Below, piece by piece: positions 22,905 through 33,750 of a DNA stretch of 64,000 bases (its first letter is position 1; every line of letters begins with the position of its first letter). The stretch spans positions 26,359,413 to 26,423,412 of the forward strand of contig OY744525.1 of the NCBI GenBank assembly GCA_963556195.1, written 5' to 3'. Made by a program: the position numbers and the translations under genes. The DNA is from Sepiola atlantica (taxonomy: Eukaryota; Mollusca; Cephalopoda; Sepiida; Sepiolidae). The notes under the pieces are model-generated. The model had not been told where the DNA came from, made no database searches, and was given only the letters and a program-made list of their open reading frames with translations.

Positions 22905-23190
22905 CACCCTCAACCAACTCGACAAGCAACAAAATCCAACCCTTCACTGTTGAGGTCCCCAGATGCCGGAAAACGTTTTACTCTAATAACTTCTTTCCAT
23001 TGACCTCTTGTCTTTAGAATTCCTTCCCCATTTCTCCGACTGTACCAACATGCAAAAATTTAAATGTAATGTGAACAAACATCTTGCTGCATAGCTCCCC
23101 ACTTACGATGCCCCCTATAAATCTGGCCCCAAATCACAGTAGCTCTTTACGTCTCAGTGACAACAGGCCTCATTTGGGGGGGGGGGGGGT
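22905..23190 (+). pseudogene. CR1/Jockey-like LINE C-terminal remnant
   Basis: Decayed sequence matches the 39.45-39.77 kb copy: GAGGTCCCCAGATGCCGGA, AACTTCTTTCCATTGACCTC, a CGACTGTACCAACATGCAAA stretch, AATGTGAACAAACATCTTGC and CCCCACTTACGATGCCCC. It ends in a G-run and A-rich tail near 23,205. It encodes the final ~60 residues of the RT polyprotein plus 3' UTR, with many lesions. Confidence 0.8.
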
Positions 23191-23221
23191 GAATAAAAGT
23201 TTTTAAAAAATAATTCATATT

Positions 23222-23370
23222 ATTTTTTTACGTAAGCTTTCTGAGAGTTCAAAAATATATGATATCATTTTTTTACGTAAGCTTTCTGAGAGTTCAAAAA
23301 TATATGATATCATTTTTTTACGTAAGCTTTCTGAGAGTTCAAAAATATATGATATCATTTTTTTACATGA
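23222..23370. repeat. 45 bp tandem repeat, ~3.2 copies
   Basis: CGTAAGCTTTCTGAGAGTTC units start at 23,231, 23,276 and 23,321 with identical sequence. A partial fourth unit begins near 23,366. The identity implies recent expansion. Confidence 0.97.
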
Positions 23371-23439
23371 TGGGTACATCGCTAATAACGAGAATAAATA
23401 ATGTTCTTTTCTAACATGAGAAATATAGATTTTTATAAA

Positions 23440-23720
23440 CACTAACTGTCCTTACCCGGCGTTGCCCAGGAGTCTTAACTTTCATTAATAAATTACTTGA
23501 GTGAAATAGGATTTCTTCACATGCAAAAAAAAAACGAAAAACGTTATTTTGGTGATGAATGAATGTAAAAAAAGAGTTTGTGTCCTCTTTAAAAAATAAA
23601 AAAAAATGACAAGTCGACGATTTATTTGTTGCCATCCCACTCCGAAGTAAAAAGTCGACCGTGATTTAAAAATAAGAATTAATGTAAAAAAGATTTTGTG
23701 TCCTTATATGAGGAGAGGTA
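23440..23720 (+). repeat. CCCGGCGTTGCCC repeat, copy 3
   Basis: ACCCGGCGTTGCCCAGG at 23,454-23,470, preceded by CTAACTGTCCTT, is the same junction-like motif as near 840 and 18,621. The A-rich downstream part is unassigned. Confidence 0.6.
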
Positions 23721-23989
23721 AGATATTGCTTAATGGCACATCAACTCTAAGGGTAATTTCATGCCATTAATGTGGAAGGAAATATCCTTCATTTGAGTCT
23801 AAAGGCAGTGAGTCATTTATAGGCATTAGTTGAGAGCTTTGGTATGTTTGAATTGTTTGAGGTTAGATGCATCTTGTTACCCGTTTTAGGGCCTAAATTT
23901 CAATTTTGATTGCTTTGTCTGTTTTTTGTACTGAATTTATAGATGAGTTCTAAAAAATTTATTTTCTTTAGAAAATGCAATATTTTGTA

Positions 23990-24480
23990 AGGTGTTACTT
24001 TCCTTTATTTGTTCAAGTATTCATTCATAGTGTTTAGTTTAGCTGTTTTGTTCTGAAGCATATCAACCCTTTTCGGGTTGTTTAATGCCAAATCCAGTCA
24101 TTTTGGCATTAGTTGTTTTGTTCTACGGCATATCAATCCTTTTCAGGTTGTTTAATGCCGAATCCGGTTATTTTGGCAAAAGTTCTCATGCTTCAAGTTC
24201 TTTACATGTTCAAGTATTCATTCATGATGTTTGGTTTGGTTGTTTTACGGCACATCAACCCTTTTCGGCCTATTCAATTCTTAATCCGGTCACCCTGGTA
24301 AAAGTCTCCATGCTTCAAGTTCACAATATGTTCAAGTATTCATTCATGGTGTTTGGTTTGGTTGTTTTGTTTTATGGCATATCAACCCTTTTCAGGTTAT
24401 TTAATGCTGAATCCGGTCATTTTGGTGAAAGTTTTTATGCTTCAAGTTCTTTATATGTTTAAGTATTTATTCATGGTGGT
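23990..24480 (+). repeat. ~122 bp diverged tandem repeat (GGCATATCAACCC), ~4 units
   Basis: Units share TACGGCATATCAACCCTTTT, TTTAATGCYGAATCCGGTCA, TGCTTCAAGTTCTTTAYATG and TATTCATTCATGGTGTTTGG. Two further units are at 53,430-53,690 and a fragment at 13,985. An open frame runs through it because the period keeps the frame, but no domain is evident. Confidence 0.85.
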
Positions 24481-24560
24481 TTAATGGGAGGAAAGGTAGG
24501 AGGGGGATAGGGGGATAAGGGAAGAGGAGGGGGATTAGGGAAGGGGAGGGAGGGAAATTG
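24481..24560 (+). repeat. G-rich purine tract with G-quadruplex potential
   Basis: Many runs of three to five G occur (GGGGGATAGGGGGATAAGGG, then GGGAAGGGGAGGGAGGG), separated by one to four bases. This satisfies the usual four-run rule several times over on the plus strand. Confidence 0.8.
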
Positions 24561-24639
24561 TTGTTTTTTGTTTTGGACATAATTGAGTTTTGCAAAGAAA
24601 AAAAACAATAAAACATCAATATTTGGTGCATTTTGAGTC

Positions 24640-25900
24640 AGGAAGTCAATAACTTCAGACAGTCTGATTTGGTAGCGCCAGTAGGTTCTATTTGACCCAT
24701 AGATGGGGCTCTTACATGTACTACCACTCTGGGCTAGGGTGGACCTGGGAGCAATGGCAACTAAGGGGCAGCTCCAAATTCCCCACAGCTCCCAAGTGGG
24801 TGCCTCACCACTGGATGTCTTTTAAGGTCATACCCAGGACCTCCTTCGATGAGAACCAAACTCAGATCCACATCTAAAATAAGCTGGTGTCTTATAATTT
24901 TACCCACCAAACCAGTGTTATTATACTCAGATTATAAAACATGTTATGGAAACATTGTGTAAGTGGGTCTAATAATGTTCTATTGAATCGTTATAAAAAA
25001 GGGAGCAGAAGGGGCAGTATTAGCGATGAAATTCAGAAAATTGACCATAATTAGATTTTTTTCACAGTGTCATTGCTGGCAGAAAGAGGACTTGAAGCTA
25101 TGATCAAGGTCCTCCCACTCACTCTATGATATTAAGAATCAAAATAAAATCTTGATCTGATTAAATAAGAAATTCGATGAAATCGATTAGAAATTAAATT
25201 TTTGTTTTTAAGAACACAGACCAATATTTTCTAAAACTAACTGACTAAACAGTTTTAAATATATACCTTTTGTTAAAGCTATTATGGTCAAAGAAATAAG
25301 GGAAAATTGTCTTTATTTTATATATAAAATAACATGATATATGAGAAATGTTATATACTGGAAAAAAATTCCCCATGAGGTGAAAACTTGGCAGCAAAAG
25401 GTTATAATAACTTTTCCAGTTAAGATTCTGTTTATAGCTTTTTAGGAAAATTGCTTCATATAGGTAAAAGGACGCCCGCCCCCTAAAAAAAACAATATCT
25501 CATCACTTTTTTTTCCGAAGGCGACATAATGCGTGTAAAAATCATTGATCTATTTCGTTTTGTCAAAGAATCAATAATCTCAGCCGAGTTTCAATTTCCA
25601 GTGAATTTTCTGAGTAAAATAAAACCGAATTTTGTAAGTGATGGGAAAACAAGATTTTCATATTTTCCAAAAGTGTAACAACCAAACTTTTTTTTTAATA
25701 AATAAAGAAAATACAATTATGAAATAAATATTGTTGTATATTTTTTTTTACTTCAGTTTTTATTAGGGAGGGGTTCTTATTCTTGTTATTAATATAAAAA
25801 GCTTAAAAAGAAAATTTGCTTATGTTTAAACAGGGATTTAGATGTTCACAGAACAAAGTTAACCAGAAGATAACATGTAGATTTATTTTTATATTTCATC
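24640..25900. other. No gene; contains repeat shared with 40.37-40.53 kb
   Basis: 24,660-24,890 is a GC-richer block of unknown nature. 25,060-25,240 (CAGTGTCATTGCTGGC, TCCTCCCACTC, TTTTTAAGAACACAGAC) resembles 40,370-40,520. The rest is AT-rich. Confidence 0.4.
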
Positions 25901-26334
25901 ACATGTTCTTTAGGATAATAGGTCAAATAAGCCTGGGCCTGGTGTTGTCACATACATAATTAGGGAGTTTGGAAAATCAGGATTTTCTTACAGAGGTATT
26001 GGTCATTGAAATAAATACTGATAAACATTATTTATTGTAAACATTTAATATGTAAAAATAACTTTTTTCTTACTTTTCTTCCCCCCCCCCTCTCGTTTTC
26101 CCCATTGTAACATCCTTGTCACATGTGCTGCATATTTCTTTCTTTCTTTTTCAAATAGTTAAACACGTACCCAAAGCATCCCAATATAAATATATATATA
26201 TATATATATTTATATGTATATGTGTGTGCAATGCTCCGACTCCGTTGAGTACTATAGAATATTTAGATATTTATGCTCGTCGCTTTAAGTGTAACTATCA
26301 CTTAATTTCTCTGTTATTATGTGACAATCTCTCG

Positions 26335-26486
26335 TGGCCTAATGGGACTAGGTGAACGCTTACAAATTCAAGGTGTCTCTGTGAACCAGGTTCGCGCCCT
26401 ATGACCATCTGAGATTGTTATTTCCCTGCGCTGATGAGAGATGTAAACTCGAAAGGACGTCATACGTAATATATATATATATATAT
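26335..26486 (+). mobile_element. tRNA-headed SINE ending in a hammerhead-like core
   Basis: A-box-like TGGCCTAATGG (26,335-26,345) and a strong B-box GGTTCGCGCCC (26,389-26,399) mark a pol III-type head. The tail holds CUGAUGA (26,431-26,437), a GAG/CUC stem II with a 7 nt loop, GAAA (26,451-26,454) and GUC (26,459-26,461). Stem III is weak (only the first A-U is clear) and stem I pairs poorly next to the core, so the ribozyme may be inactive. The element runs straight into an (AT)n tract at ~26,470. Confidence 0.65.
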
Positions 26487-26499
26487 ACACTTCCCTATC

Positions 26500-26830
26500 C
26501 TTCATGTAATCCCGTCACACAAGTCAAAAACGTGCCAGACGAAACCATTTCAAGTAGTGAGGGAAAGCAAGAAAGCAAATAGCAAGTTAGACACCCCCCC
26601 CCCAACTGCCTGAAAAAAATCCTTCACTCTAAATAAAAAGTCAACAGTCGGCGTTTCTTTTTTTAGGTCATCAGAAATGATAACAGTAATTTATATATGA
26701 AAAATTAAATTACTGACGGAATTCTATGATTTTATATGAATATTAGTGCAAACACTGGCAAAGCATATTTTCTTCTGTCATTTTCGACGGAGGGTTTACA
26801 CTCGTACACTTATCTTTGGAAAGAATGGTG
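26500..26830. repeat. Dispersed repeat shared with 49,660-49,960
   Basis: Shared motifs in order: GACGAAACCATTTCAAGTRGTG, AATAAAAAGTCAA, TTTAGGTCATCAGAAATG, ATTAAATTACTGAYG with TTCTATGATTTTATATGAAT, AACACTGGCRAAG and GGAGGGTKTACACT. No coding capacity was seen. Confidence 0.8.
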
Positions 26831-26929
26831 CATCTTCTTGCACAATCCATCTTAAACAAATGAATGTTCTTAGATTGTCAGATAATTTTGCCTTTATATT
26901 CATGATCGAGGAACCACCATGCTGTACAA

Positions 26930-27176
26930 GATATAAATAATTACTAGGAAAATTTCTTATGTGAAATAGACTTTATTCATTTCGATAAAATGGATACCTT
27001 CTTCAGATATGTGGAAGCCTAAAAAAATGATGGTATTAACTGAGAGAAAACATTAATCTTTTCTCTAAGTTACCACCACCATTTTCTAGGCTTCCACATA
27101 TCTGAAGAACGTATAGATTTTATTGAAATGGATAAAGCCTATTCCGCATAAGAAGTTTTCCTAGTATTTATTTATA
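26930..27176. repeat. Near-perfect palindrome with hammerhead-like core in each arm
   Basis: Arms of ~115 bp (26,930-27,045 and 27,060-27,176) with only a few unpaired central bases. Each arm contains CTTCCACATATCTGAAGAA and, ~16 nt on, a TCGAAAT or TTGAAAT motif (arm 1 read on minus, arm 2 on plus). CUGAAGA plus GAAA is a legal hammerhead core pair, but stems I and III are not convincing. It looks like two head-to-head copies of one element end. Confidence 0.75.
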
Positions 27177-27244
27177 TCATGCTCTTCGATATTTTTACGC
27201 ATACATATGTGCACACAAAAATATCAAATATATAAACTGTCAGA

Positions 27245-27305
27245 CTTTCAATGTTAGACCTATATAGGAATGCATCTGACAAATCGCTACATGATTCTGA
27301 CTAAC
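27245..27305 (+). repeat. Short repeat (GCATCTGACAAATCG), paired with 28,305-28,345
   Basis: GCATCTGACAAATCG and GATTCTGACTA are shared between about 27,271-27,304 and 28,310-28,343. Probably a fragment of one dispersed family. Confidence 0.5.
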
Positions 27306-27869
27306 CTCTTTCTTTTTTTTTTATTCCACTATTATTATTAGCACAGATATAATTTTGTTTGCTTCAGTTCTTTCTGCTAATACTGAGGCTGGCTAGGAAC
27401 ATTGATGCAATGGCGACATTATCTCTTAATCACCTAAACAGCTTACGCTTTTAATAATAAAACCTATTTCGCCATTTTGCTATATTCTTCAACTTTCAGA
27501 TAAATAATTACATGTATTTACATTATAACTATTGTACTATATATATTTCCTGAAATTAGTTTTGTTTAATACAAAAATAACCTTACATAAAATTGTTTTA
27601 TCAGATTTTCAAAATTGAACAAAAAAACGTGTGCATGTATAACTCTTTAAACTGGGCATACGCACTTAATAAAATAAACAGGGTTTAAGGGAGAAAACTA
27701 TGAATTCGTTTACACTTGCATACAAATACATAACATTTTTAAGAGAGAGAGAGATGCATGAATAAACTTTGGACGGTTTTCGATTTAATTTTCCAGTTGA
27801 TAAAAAAATGAAGGCACACAAACAATATAATCGGTTGATATTTTTAAACAATTTGAAATATTTCGACTT

Positions 27870-28080
27870 GCTGTGGTAACCACTTGGCTTTACTCACTGA
27901 ACTAAGAGACAAAGATCGTGAGTTCGATCCTTTTGTCTTAAATTTGAAATTACTTATTTCAAATTTCAAAATTAAGCGATTTTTTATTACTTTTTCTTTC
28001 TTATATTCTACATAGTTTGTGAAAAGTAGGACCTCAGCCGACGCCTACTAAACCGGCACTGAAAATTCGGTTCTAAGCCT
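27870..28080 (+). repeat. Possible tRNA-derived SINE
   Basis: A good B-box match GAGTTCGATCC at 27,920-27,930 is preceded by tRNA-like TGGTAACCACTTGGC at 27,874-27,888. GACCTCAGCCGACGCCTACT near 28,030 is conserved-looking but unassigned. No hammerhead core was seen. Confidence 0.4.
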
Positions 28081-28139
28081 CTTATTTATAATAAAATTAT
28101 GAGTTACAAATAACAAATTCAAAGGTAATTATGCGATTT

Positions 28140-28146
<7 letters not shown>

Positions 28147-28189
<43 letters not shown>
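28147..28189. repeat. (AT)n microsatellite
   Basis: About 21 uninterrupted TA/AT units. Confidence 0.97.
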
Positions 28190-28349
28190 TAGAAAAATAT
28201 AATCTATTCAGTTACCAATTGAAACAAAAATATATACATATATTATTTCACAATATATATATAATATAATACATAAAGAAAATTTAGTCGGATTTTTCTA
28301 AATAGCATTGCATCTGACAAATCGATATTTGATTCTGACTAGCCAGTAT

Positions 28350-30010
28350 TTTATGTAAATTTTCTGTCTACATTCTTTACATAAAATATTCCAATCAATT
28401 TCATCGATTGCATATTCTATCCGACCCGATAATTCTTTTAGTAGCATACTCTTATCCTTGAGTGGCCTGTGGGGCTTGATAAGCGGTGACTCGTTAGTAC
28501 ATAAAAATACACTGCACGAGATTCACAATTTATTTTCATTTTATAATAAAACACAGATGTAGCCAAAAATGTATAAATCAAAATATATACTTAAATACAG
28601 CTCTACTTGTTATTGAGCAATATCTTATAAACACTGTAGCTTCGTGGGATTATCACTGTTGTGACCCTGTTTAGGGGTCGAAATGAAGACACGGAACATG
28701 GGGTTAGGTGAACAATATATATTGGAGAAAAGATATGTACAGAGAACAAGAGAAGTGGTATATCAGTCCTGACTGCCAGTGTAGACTGGAGTTGATTCTA
28801 AATACGAGAAGCCTAAATGCATCCAGTCTTTTATTAGGAATAGACGAGTCCAACTGTTCGTCATATAGGTATGGCACCATAACAATAACCTATGAACTAA
28901 CAACCCTACAAACACATATATAGATATATATTAAGGAAATAGCGATTTATATTTATTTTCTAAGATAATAAGTCTATAGTATTTCAGCTGCTTGGCCGTA
29001 ATAAAATAAGAAAAAAATATTTTGAAATTCTAAATTTTGTCATTTCTCGTTTTTTTTTTTTTTTCATTCCTTATATTTATTCTTTTTAAATTTATCTCTT
29101 TCACGTTTTCTTTGTTTTTGTTTTCTCGCTTCCATCAATTTTTTTCTTTATTCATCTTTATTTAGTTAACCTTCCTTACTCCTCTTCAACCCTAAGACCA
29201 TTTGTATGTTCATATCTTTACAAATATCTTCATGTTAAAACATATACAAAGTTCATAGTTGATGAATGAACCATAAGCTGTCAGATTCCTTCAATAACCT
29301 TTATTTATTTCTATAAGTAAATATTTTCACGAATATATAATATTTCCTGAAAAAGTGTTTGGCGTGGTTTTGTTTTGTTTTAATTTTGTATGCATTGTTC
29401 AATCGCATAACATTATGACATTCCTTCATGATTTTTCTAGTGGTTTTATCTGGTATCTCGACTTTCCACGTGTAAACCTACATTTTGGAGGATGCAGAAG
29501 TGTTAGGCAACCAACAACAATATGGCAACATCCAACGATGTCCAATAGACCCTGTTATCGTATCAAGATACTTCAAGGCCAAAACTGTAAAATACGTTGT
29601 TGTGGACTGATTGAATAATGTCTCCTTCCCACACTGTTGGGGCTACAGGCACAGCCCCAACCTTAAATTTTTTTTTTAATTTGCTCACATAAACGTATTT
29701 ACTATGGCTATAATAAATACAGAATGACCCCAATCAATGCCTCATATGGGATCGTTTATAAAATTCACATCCTTCCAATCCAATCATATTTTGCACAAAT
29801 AAACTTTAGTCTATGCTTGACTTGTCCATCAAGTTTAGTCATGAATATCCAACAGTCTTTGTTTTATCACTATTCAATTTTCAATGATAAGCACTCCTGG
29901 ATACGACATGCACAGTTATGAATAATGGTGACACACTCCTCTCCTGATTTCAGTTCAGCTTTGATTCACATTATCTTCGAGATAATCCCAACATCTGATG
30001 GTTACGGTTC
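28350..30010. other. No gene recognised
   Basis: 28,655-28,920 is a GC-richer block starting TGTTGTGACCC that could be an LTR remnant, but its ends are not convincing. 29,636-29,661 is a hairpin (GTTGGGGCT/AGCCCCAAC). The rest is AT-rich without motifs. Confidence 0.4.
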
Positions 30011-30148
30011 TATAGAGTCGATGCTTAAGGCTCAACTGTACGACTAGTTGAGCAGCAAGATAAGTCAGACTGTTGAGCAGCAAGATAAGTCAAACTTATC
30101 TTGCTGCTCAACTGGTCGTACAGTTGAGCCTTAAGCATCGACTCTATA
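30011..30148. repeat. 55 bp inverted repeat at the Gypsy gag start
   Basis: Arms 30,011-30,065 and 30,094-30,148 match with one mismatch. A 21 bp direct repeat (GTTGAGCAGCAAGATAAGTC) lies at 30,047-30,067 and 30,072-30,092, overlapping the loop. The right arm ends exactly at the A of the probable gag start codon (30,148). Confidence 0.9.
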
Positions 30149-30429
30149 TGGCGCTACGAACAGGATATATGGATCCTGAAGATTGGGGGCAGTACCTCCT
30201 CAAAGCAGGGATCTCTGCTAGCTCAGCTCGAACTTATGCTGCCACATTTGCAAGTGAAAAGCTGACAAAAAGGAACCTGCAAATGATGGATCGGGCCATG
30301 TTGAAAGAGCTAGGGATCGCGACAATGGGAGAAGCTCTCTCAATCCTTAAAGAAGCTAAGGAACTCTCTGCTGAGGTAACATACGCTAAAGCACCAGCCG
30401 CTAAACTGCCCAGCTCCATCTTGAAATGA
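30148..30429 (+). CDS. SAM-like N-terminal ORF of the Gypsy element
   Basis: From the ATG at 30,148 this frame gives 93 residues and stops at 30,429. The segment from DPEDWGQYLLKAGIS through LTKRNLQMMDRAMLKELGI to ALSILKEAKEL has the length, Trp and Leu spacing of a sterile alpha motif (SAM) domain, a five-helix protein- or RNA-binding fold. The upstream open part of this frame comes from the inverted repeat and lacks an ATG, so I chose the ATG just after the hairpin. The stop overlaps the next ATG (ATGA, 30,426-30,429), so the following gag is in another frame. Whether this is a real -1 or re-initiation arrangement or a frameshift lesion cannot be told from one copy. Confidence 0.6.
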   Translation: MALRTGYMDPEDWGQYLLKAGISASSARTYAATFASEKLTKRNLQMMDRAMLKELGIATMGEALSILKEAKELSAEVTYAKAPAAKLPSSILK

Positions 30430-31532
30430 CCTCCCAACAATTCAGAAAATTCAGGATTGATTGGGAAGTATTCACCAAGATGACGGGTATGCCAACATCT
30501 AAGGCCAATATACAGCTATACAGTTCTGCTGATGAGTCCGTCCAGAATGCTATAGTCAACACTCACCCTAAATTCTTCACCACTGACCCAGACAAGCTAC
30601 TAGGAATGATAGAGGCATTGGTCACTCAAAGGTCGAATCCCATCGTTCATCGCCTTACTTTTGCCTCCATGTCACAGGGTGAGACTGAGACAATACAGAA
30701 CTATCCTGTCTGCCTCCGGGCCACAGCCCTGGACTGCAACTTTTTATGTCCCCTTTGTGAGCATGACCTGTCTAACATGTACATCAAGGACCAGCTCATC
30801 AGAAGAATAGCAAACAATACCCTCCAAGCAGACCTGCTGGCCAAAGCTGGAACACTTACAACTCTCGAACAAAATGTTTGCCATTCTGAGGCGTTCGAAT
30901 TAGCATTGAAAGACCAAACTTCAATGACTGACACCTCTGACATGGCTATTGCATGGATATCTACGTACCGCAAGCAGAAAACCAGTACTCAAGCTAATTA
31001 AGGTCATGTTAGTATCAGCAACTCCGCCAAACGTGATAACTTTCAAGCTTGCATGGGTTGTGGTAGCCATTATCATGGTATCCCAGGAACAAGCTCTCGC
31101 CAGTTAAAATGTCCAGCATGGGGTCAAACATGCAGCACTTGTGGGAACAAGTGCTGCATGTTTAACCACCTTTCAAGAGTGTGCCGAGCAAAGAAACCCT
31201 GTATTGGAATTGACGAGGCTCCCATGGATTCTCTTATCGCTCACATCACATTTAACCAGACAAGGGATACATATACGACCGCAAGTCAAAATCAAATAGC
31301 AGAAATAGATGCGTATGTTATCCCATTTTCACCAAATCCAAATCCCAGACAAGTGAAGAACATCCCTGGTGACTACCAAACAAAGCTGAAGATTTTCCCT
31401 GATAGTGGGGCCACTATATGTCTAGGGGGATCAAAGCATCTGTTTAACATGGGGCTCACAATGAATAACTTAGTACCATCAAGAAAAATCGTTCGGACTG
31501 TGGGAGATTTCACACTTGTATGTCAGGGATAG
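30426..31532 (+). pseudogene. Gypsy gag, zinc-knuckle region and start of protease
   Basis: The first part (30,426-31,001, 191 residues) starts at ATG 30,426 and resembles retrotransposon gag: a helical RLTFASMSQGETETIQNY region and an ADLLAKAGTLTTLEQ stretch, followed by a stop at 30,999-31,001. The same frame continues with a cysteine-rich segment: CMGCGSHYHG, then CPAWGQTCSTCG and CRAKKPC, a zinc-knuckle-type arrangement. A small palindromic insertion disrupts the second knuckle (31,126-31,163). The protease active site DSGA lies at 31,401-31,412 in a DSGATICLGG context. A stop follows at 31,530-31,532. Confidence 0.85.
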
Positions 31533-31538
31533 TTACCT

Positions 31539-33240
31539 GTGAAATTCGAAGTTTGTGGAAGAACAACCAAGCAAGCCCTTTACATATGTGATGGGATCCA
31601 GCGACTTTATTTCAGCAAGGCAGCATGCATTGATGTGGGAATGCTGCCTGAAGATTTCCCAAACCCTGCGGCAACATTTTCAACCCAGGCAAATATCGCA
31701 ATACAACACACTGAGTATGTGAATCAATTGCCAAGTCGCCCCAAAAGTCTTCCCTTCACCCCAACGGAATAAAACATTAGTAGACTTAAGGATTGGCTCC
31801 TAGAGCATTTTGCCAAGACAACGTTCAAAAACTATGGGGTGTTCCCATCTATGTCCGGCCCCGCCGCCCATATTCACCTTAAAGAGGGAGCGGTCCCAAA
31901 AGCCAGACAACCCAATTCCTGTGCCTTATCATTTCAAGGAGCAAGTACGACTCGCACTTAGGGATGATGTTAAAAGAGGCATTCTTACTCCAGTGCCCAT
32001 TGGTACCCCTACCAATTGGTGCAGCACTATGGTAATCACTGCAAAAAAAGATGGAAAACCAAGAAGAACGGTGGACTATCAGCATTGCAAACGAGAAACA
32101 CATCACACTAGCTCGCCATTCCAATTGGCATTACAGGTGCCACCCAACAAAAAAAAACCGTCTTAGATGCAATGGATGGTTATCATTCAATCCTTCTAGA
32201 TGAGGAATCTCAGCCACTTACAACTTTCATCACGGAGTGGGGTCGTTTCATGTATCTCCGCATGCCTCAGGGATACTTAGCCTCCGGTGATGCCTATACG
32301 CGTAGATATGATGAGATCATTAAGAACATTCCTCGCAAAGTGAAGGTCGTTGATGATACGCTACTTTTTGACAACAGTATAGAAGATGCCTTCTATCATA
32401 CATTTGACTACCTATCGCTTTGTGCAAAAACGGAATTGTCCTTAACAAAAATAAATTCCAATTTAGCAAAGATGTGGTTCAGTTTGGAGGCCTTCAAATA
32501 ACATCATCAGGAGTAGCCCCTTCCGAGAATTTACTTAATGCAATTGCCAACTTTCCTATCCCAAAGAATATAACTGATGCAAGGTCTTGGTTTGGATTAG
32601 TTAACCAAGTAGCATGGGCACATTCCCTAAGCACCATAATGTCTCCCTTTCGAGACCTTGTCAAACAAAATTCATGCTTCATTTGGAATCAGGATCTCGA
32701 GAATGCATTTTTCACATCCAGGCAAATCATTGTGAATTTGGTAAAAAAAGGGTGTAACAACATTTAATATTAACAGAGCAACCTGCCTTGCTCTAGACTG
32801 GAGTAAAGAAGGTATGGGTTTCCTGCTATTACAAAAACACTGTATATGTTCCACTGAGAAAGCACCAGTATGTTGTCCTGAGGGCTGGCACATCGTATTT
32901 GCAGGCAGCAGATTTTGCACAGATGCGGAGCGCCGATATGCACCCATTGAAGGTGAAGCAGCAGCAATCGCCTGGGCATTAGACAAATGCCGTATATTTA
33001 TTATGGGTTGCCTTAACGCAATAGTGGTAACAGACCACCAGCCCTTACTAGGAGTATTTGGCGACAGGGACCTGAGCAAGATACATAACCCACGCCTCTT
33101 TAAGCTTAAAGAGAAATCACTCAGGGATCTTTTACCATCCAACACTGCCCAGGAAAGTTGCATCAGGGTTCCGATGCCGTCTCTCGCAACCCAGTCCCTA
33201 CAATGAGTGCCCTTACATCCCTATCTTCCACACACCCTTC
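31539..33240 (+). pseudogene. Gypsy reverse transcriptase and RNase H, frameshifted
   Basis: The frame of the protease continues to ~31,770, with a stop there. RT motifs then appear in shifted frames: TPVPIGTPTNWCSTMVITAKKDG (about 31,990-32,060), ITEWGRFMYLRMPQGYL (32,230-32,280) and the catalytic VVDD at 32,346-32,357, where Ty3/Gypsy usually has YVDD or similar. GGLQITSSGVAPS and the RT-RNase H connection follow. RNase H is marked by CLALDWSKEGMG, YAPIEGEAAAIAWAL and VVTDHQPLLG. Frame changes occur near 31,910, 32,440 and at an A-run near 32,745. A segment with an H..GKLHQGSDAVSRNP pattern near 33,150-33,195 is the usual join to integrase, which is missing. Confidence 0.9.
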
Positions 33241-33429
33241 CTCTGAAGATGGATGAGTGTTAAGTTCATTCAGAATTACACCTATTCATAAGGCAATCAT
33301 GAAAGTATCCCCCATATCAATGAACGATGATAAAAAAACTGCTGGATATTCACGACTGAAACTTGGTGAACAAGCCAGACATAAACTCAAGTGTATTTGT
33401 ACCAAATATGGTTGGATTGCATAAAGGAT

Positions 33430-33750
33430 TGAATTTTATTAACGATTTCATGGGTAGCATTTTGTGTGTGTGGGTGGGGGGGGGCCTATACTTCAACATA
33501 ATAGCCTTATTTTAATAAACGTTAAGAAAAACTTTTAAAATTCACTAATTAAAAGAAAAGTTAGTTCAGAATTTGGAAGTATCTCTGGCCTTATCGGCCT
33601 TGATGCTTCATGGTAGATCTGCTATGGATCTGAGCTCCACTTGTTGAAATGAGTTTGGTTAAGGATTTTGGATTTTAATGATAATGTCTTGACTGAATGG
33701 ATGAATTAATAACTAAAATGCCTTTTTAATATATTAATTTATTAAGCATC
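33430..33750. other. Unassigned flank of the Gypsy element
   Basis: Contains a G-run near 33,470-33,485 and AT-rich DNA. No LTR was identified. Confidence 0.4.

Larger units (their letters stand above)
30011..33420 (+). mobile_element. Ty3/Gypsy LTR retrotransposon, internal part, 3' truncated
   Basis: In order: a SAM-like ORF, gag with a zinc-knuckle region, an aspartic protease, reverse transcriptase and RNase H, then the start of the linker toward integrase. Integrase and both LTRs are not visible. Multiple stops and frameshifts make it inactive. The RT and RNase H order, and the protease before RT, fit Ty3/Gypsy. Similar proteins with a SAM-like N-terminus are, from memory, common in cephalopod genomes. 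The similarity ends around 33,420. Confidence 0.9.

Noticed and set aside
26655..26690. Hammerhead on minus at CTGATGACCTAAAAAAAG with GAAACG
   Set aside because: Stem II does not form, and the second copy (about 49,785-49,820) lacks GAAAC, so the pattern is not conserved.
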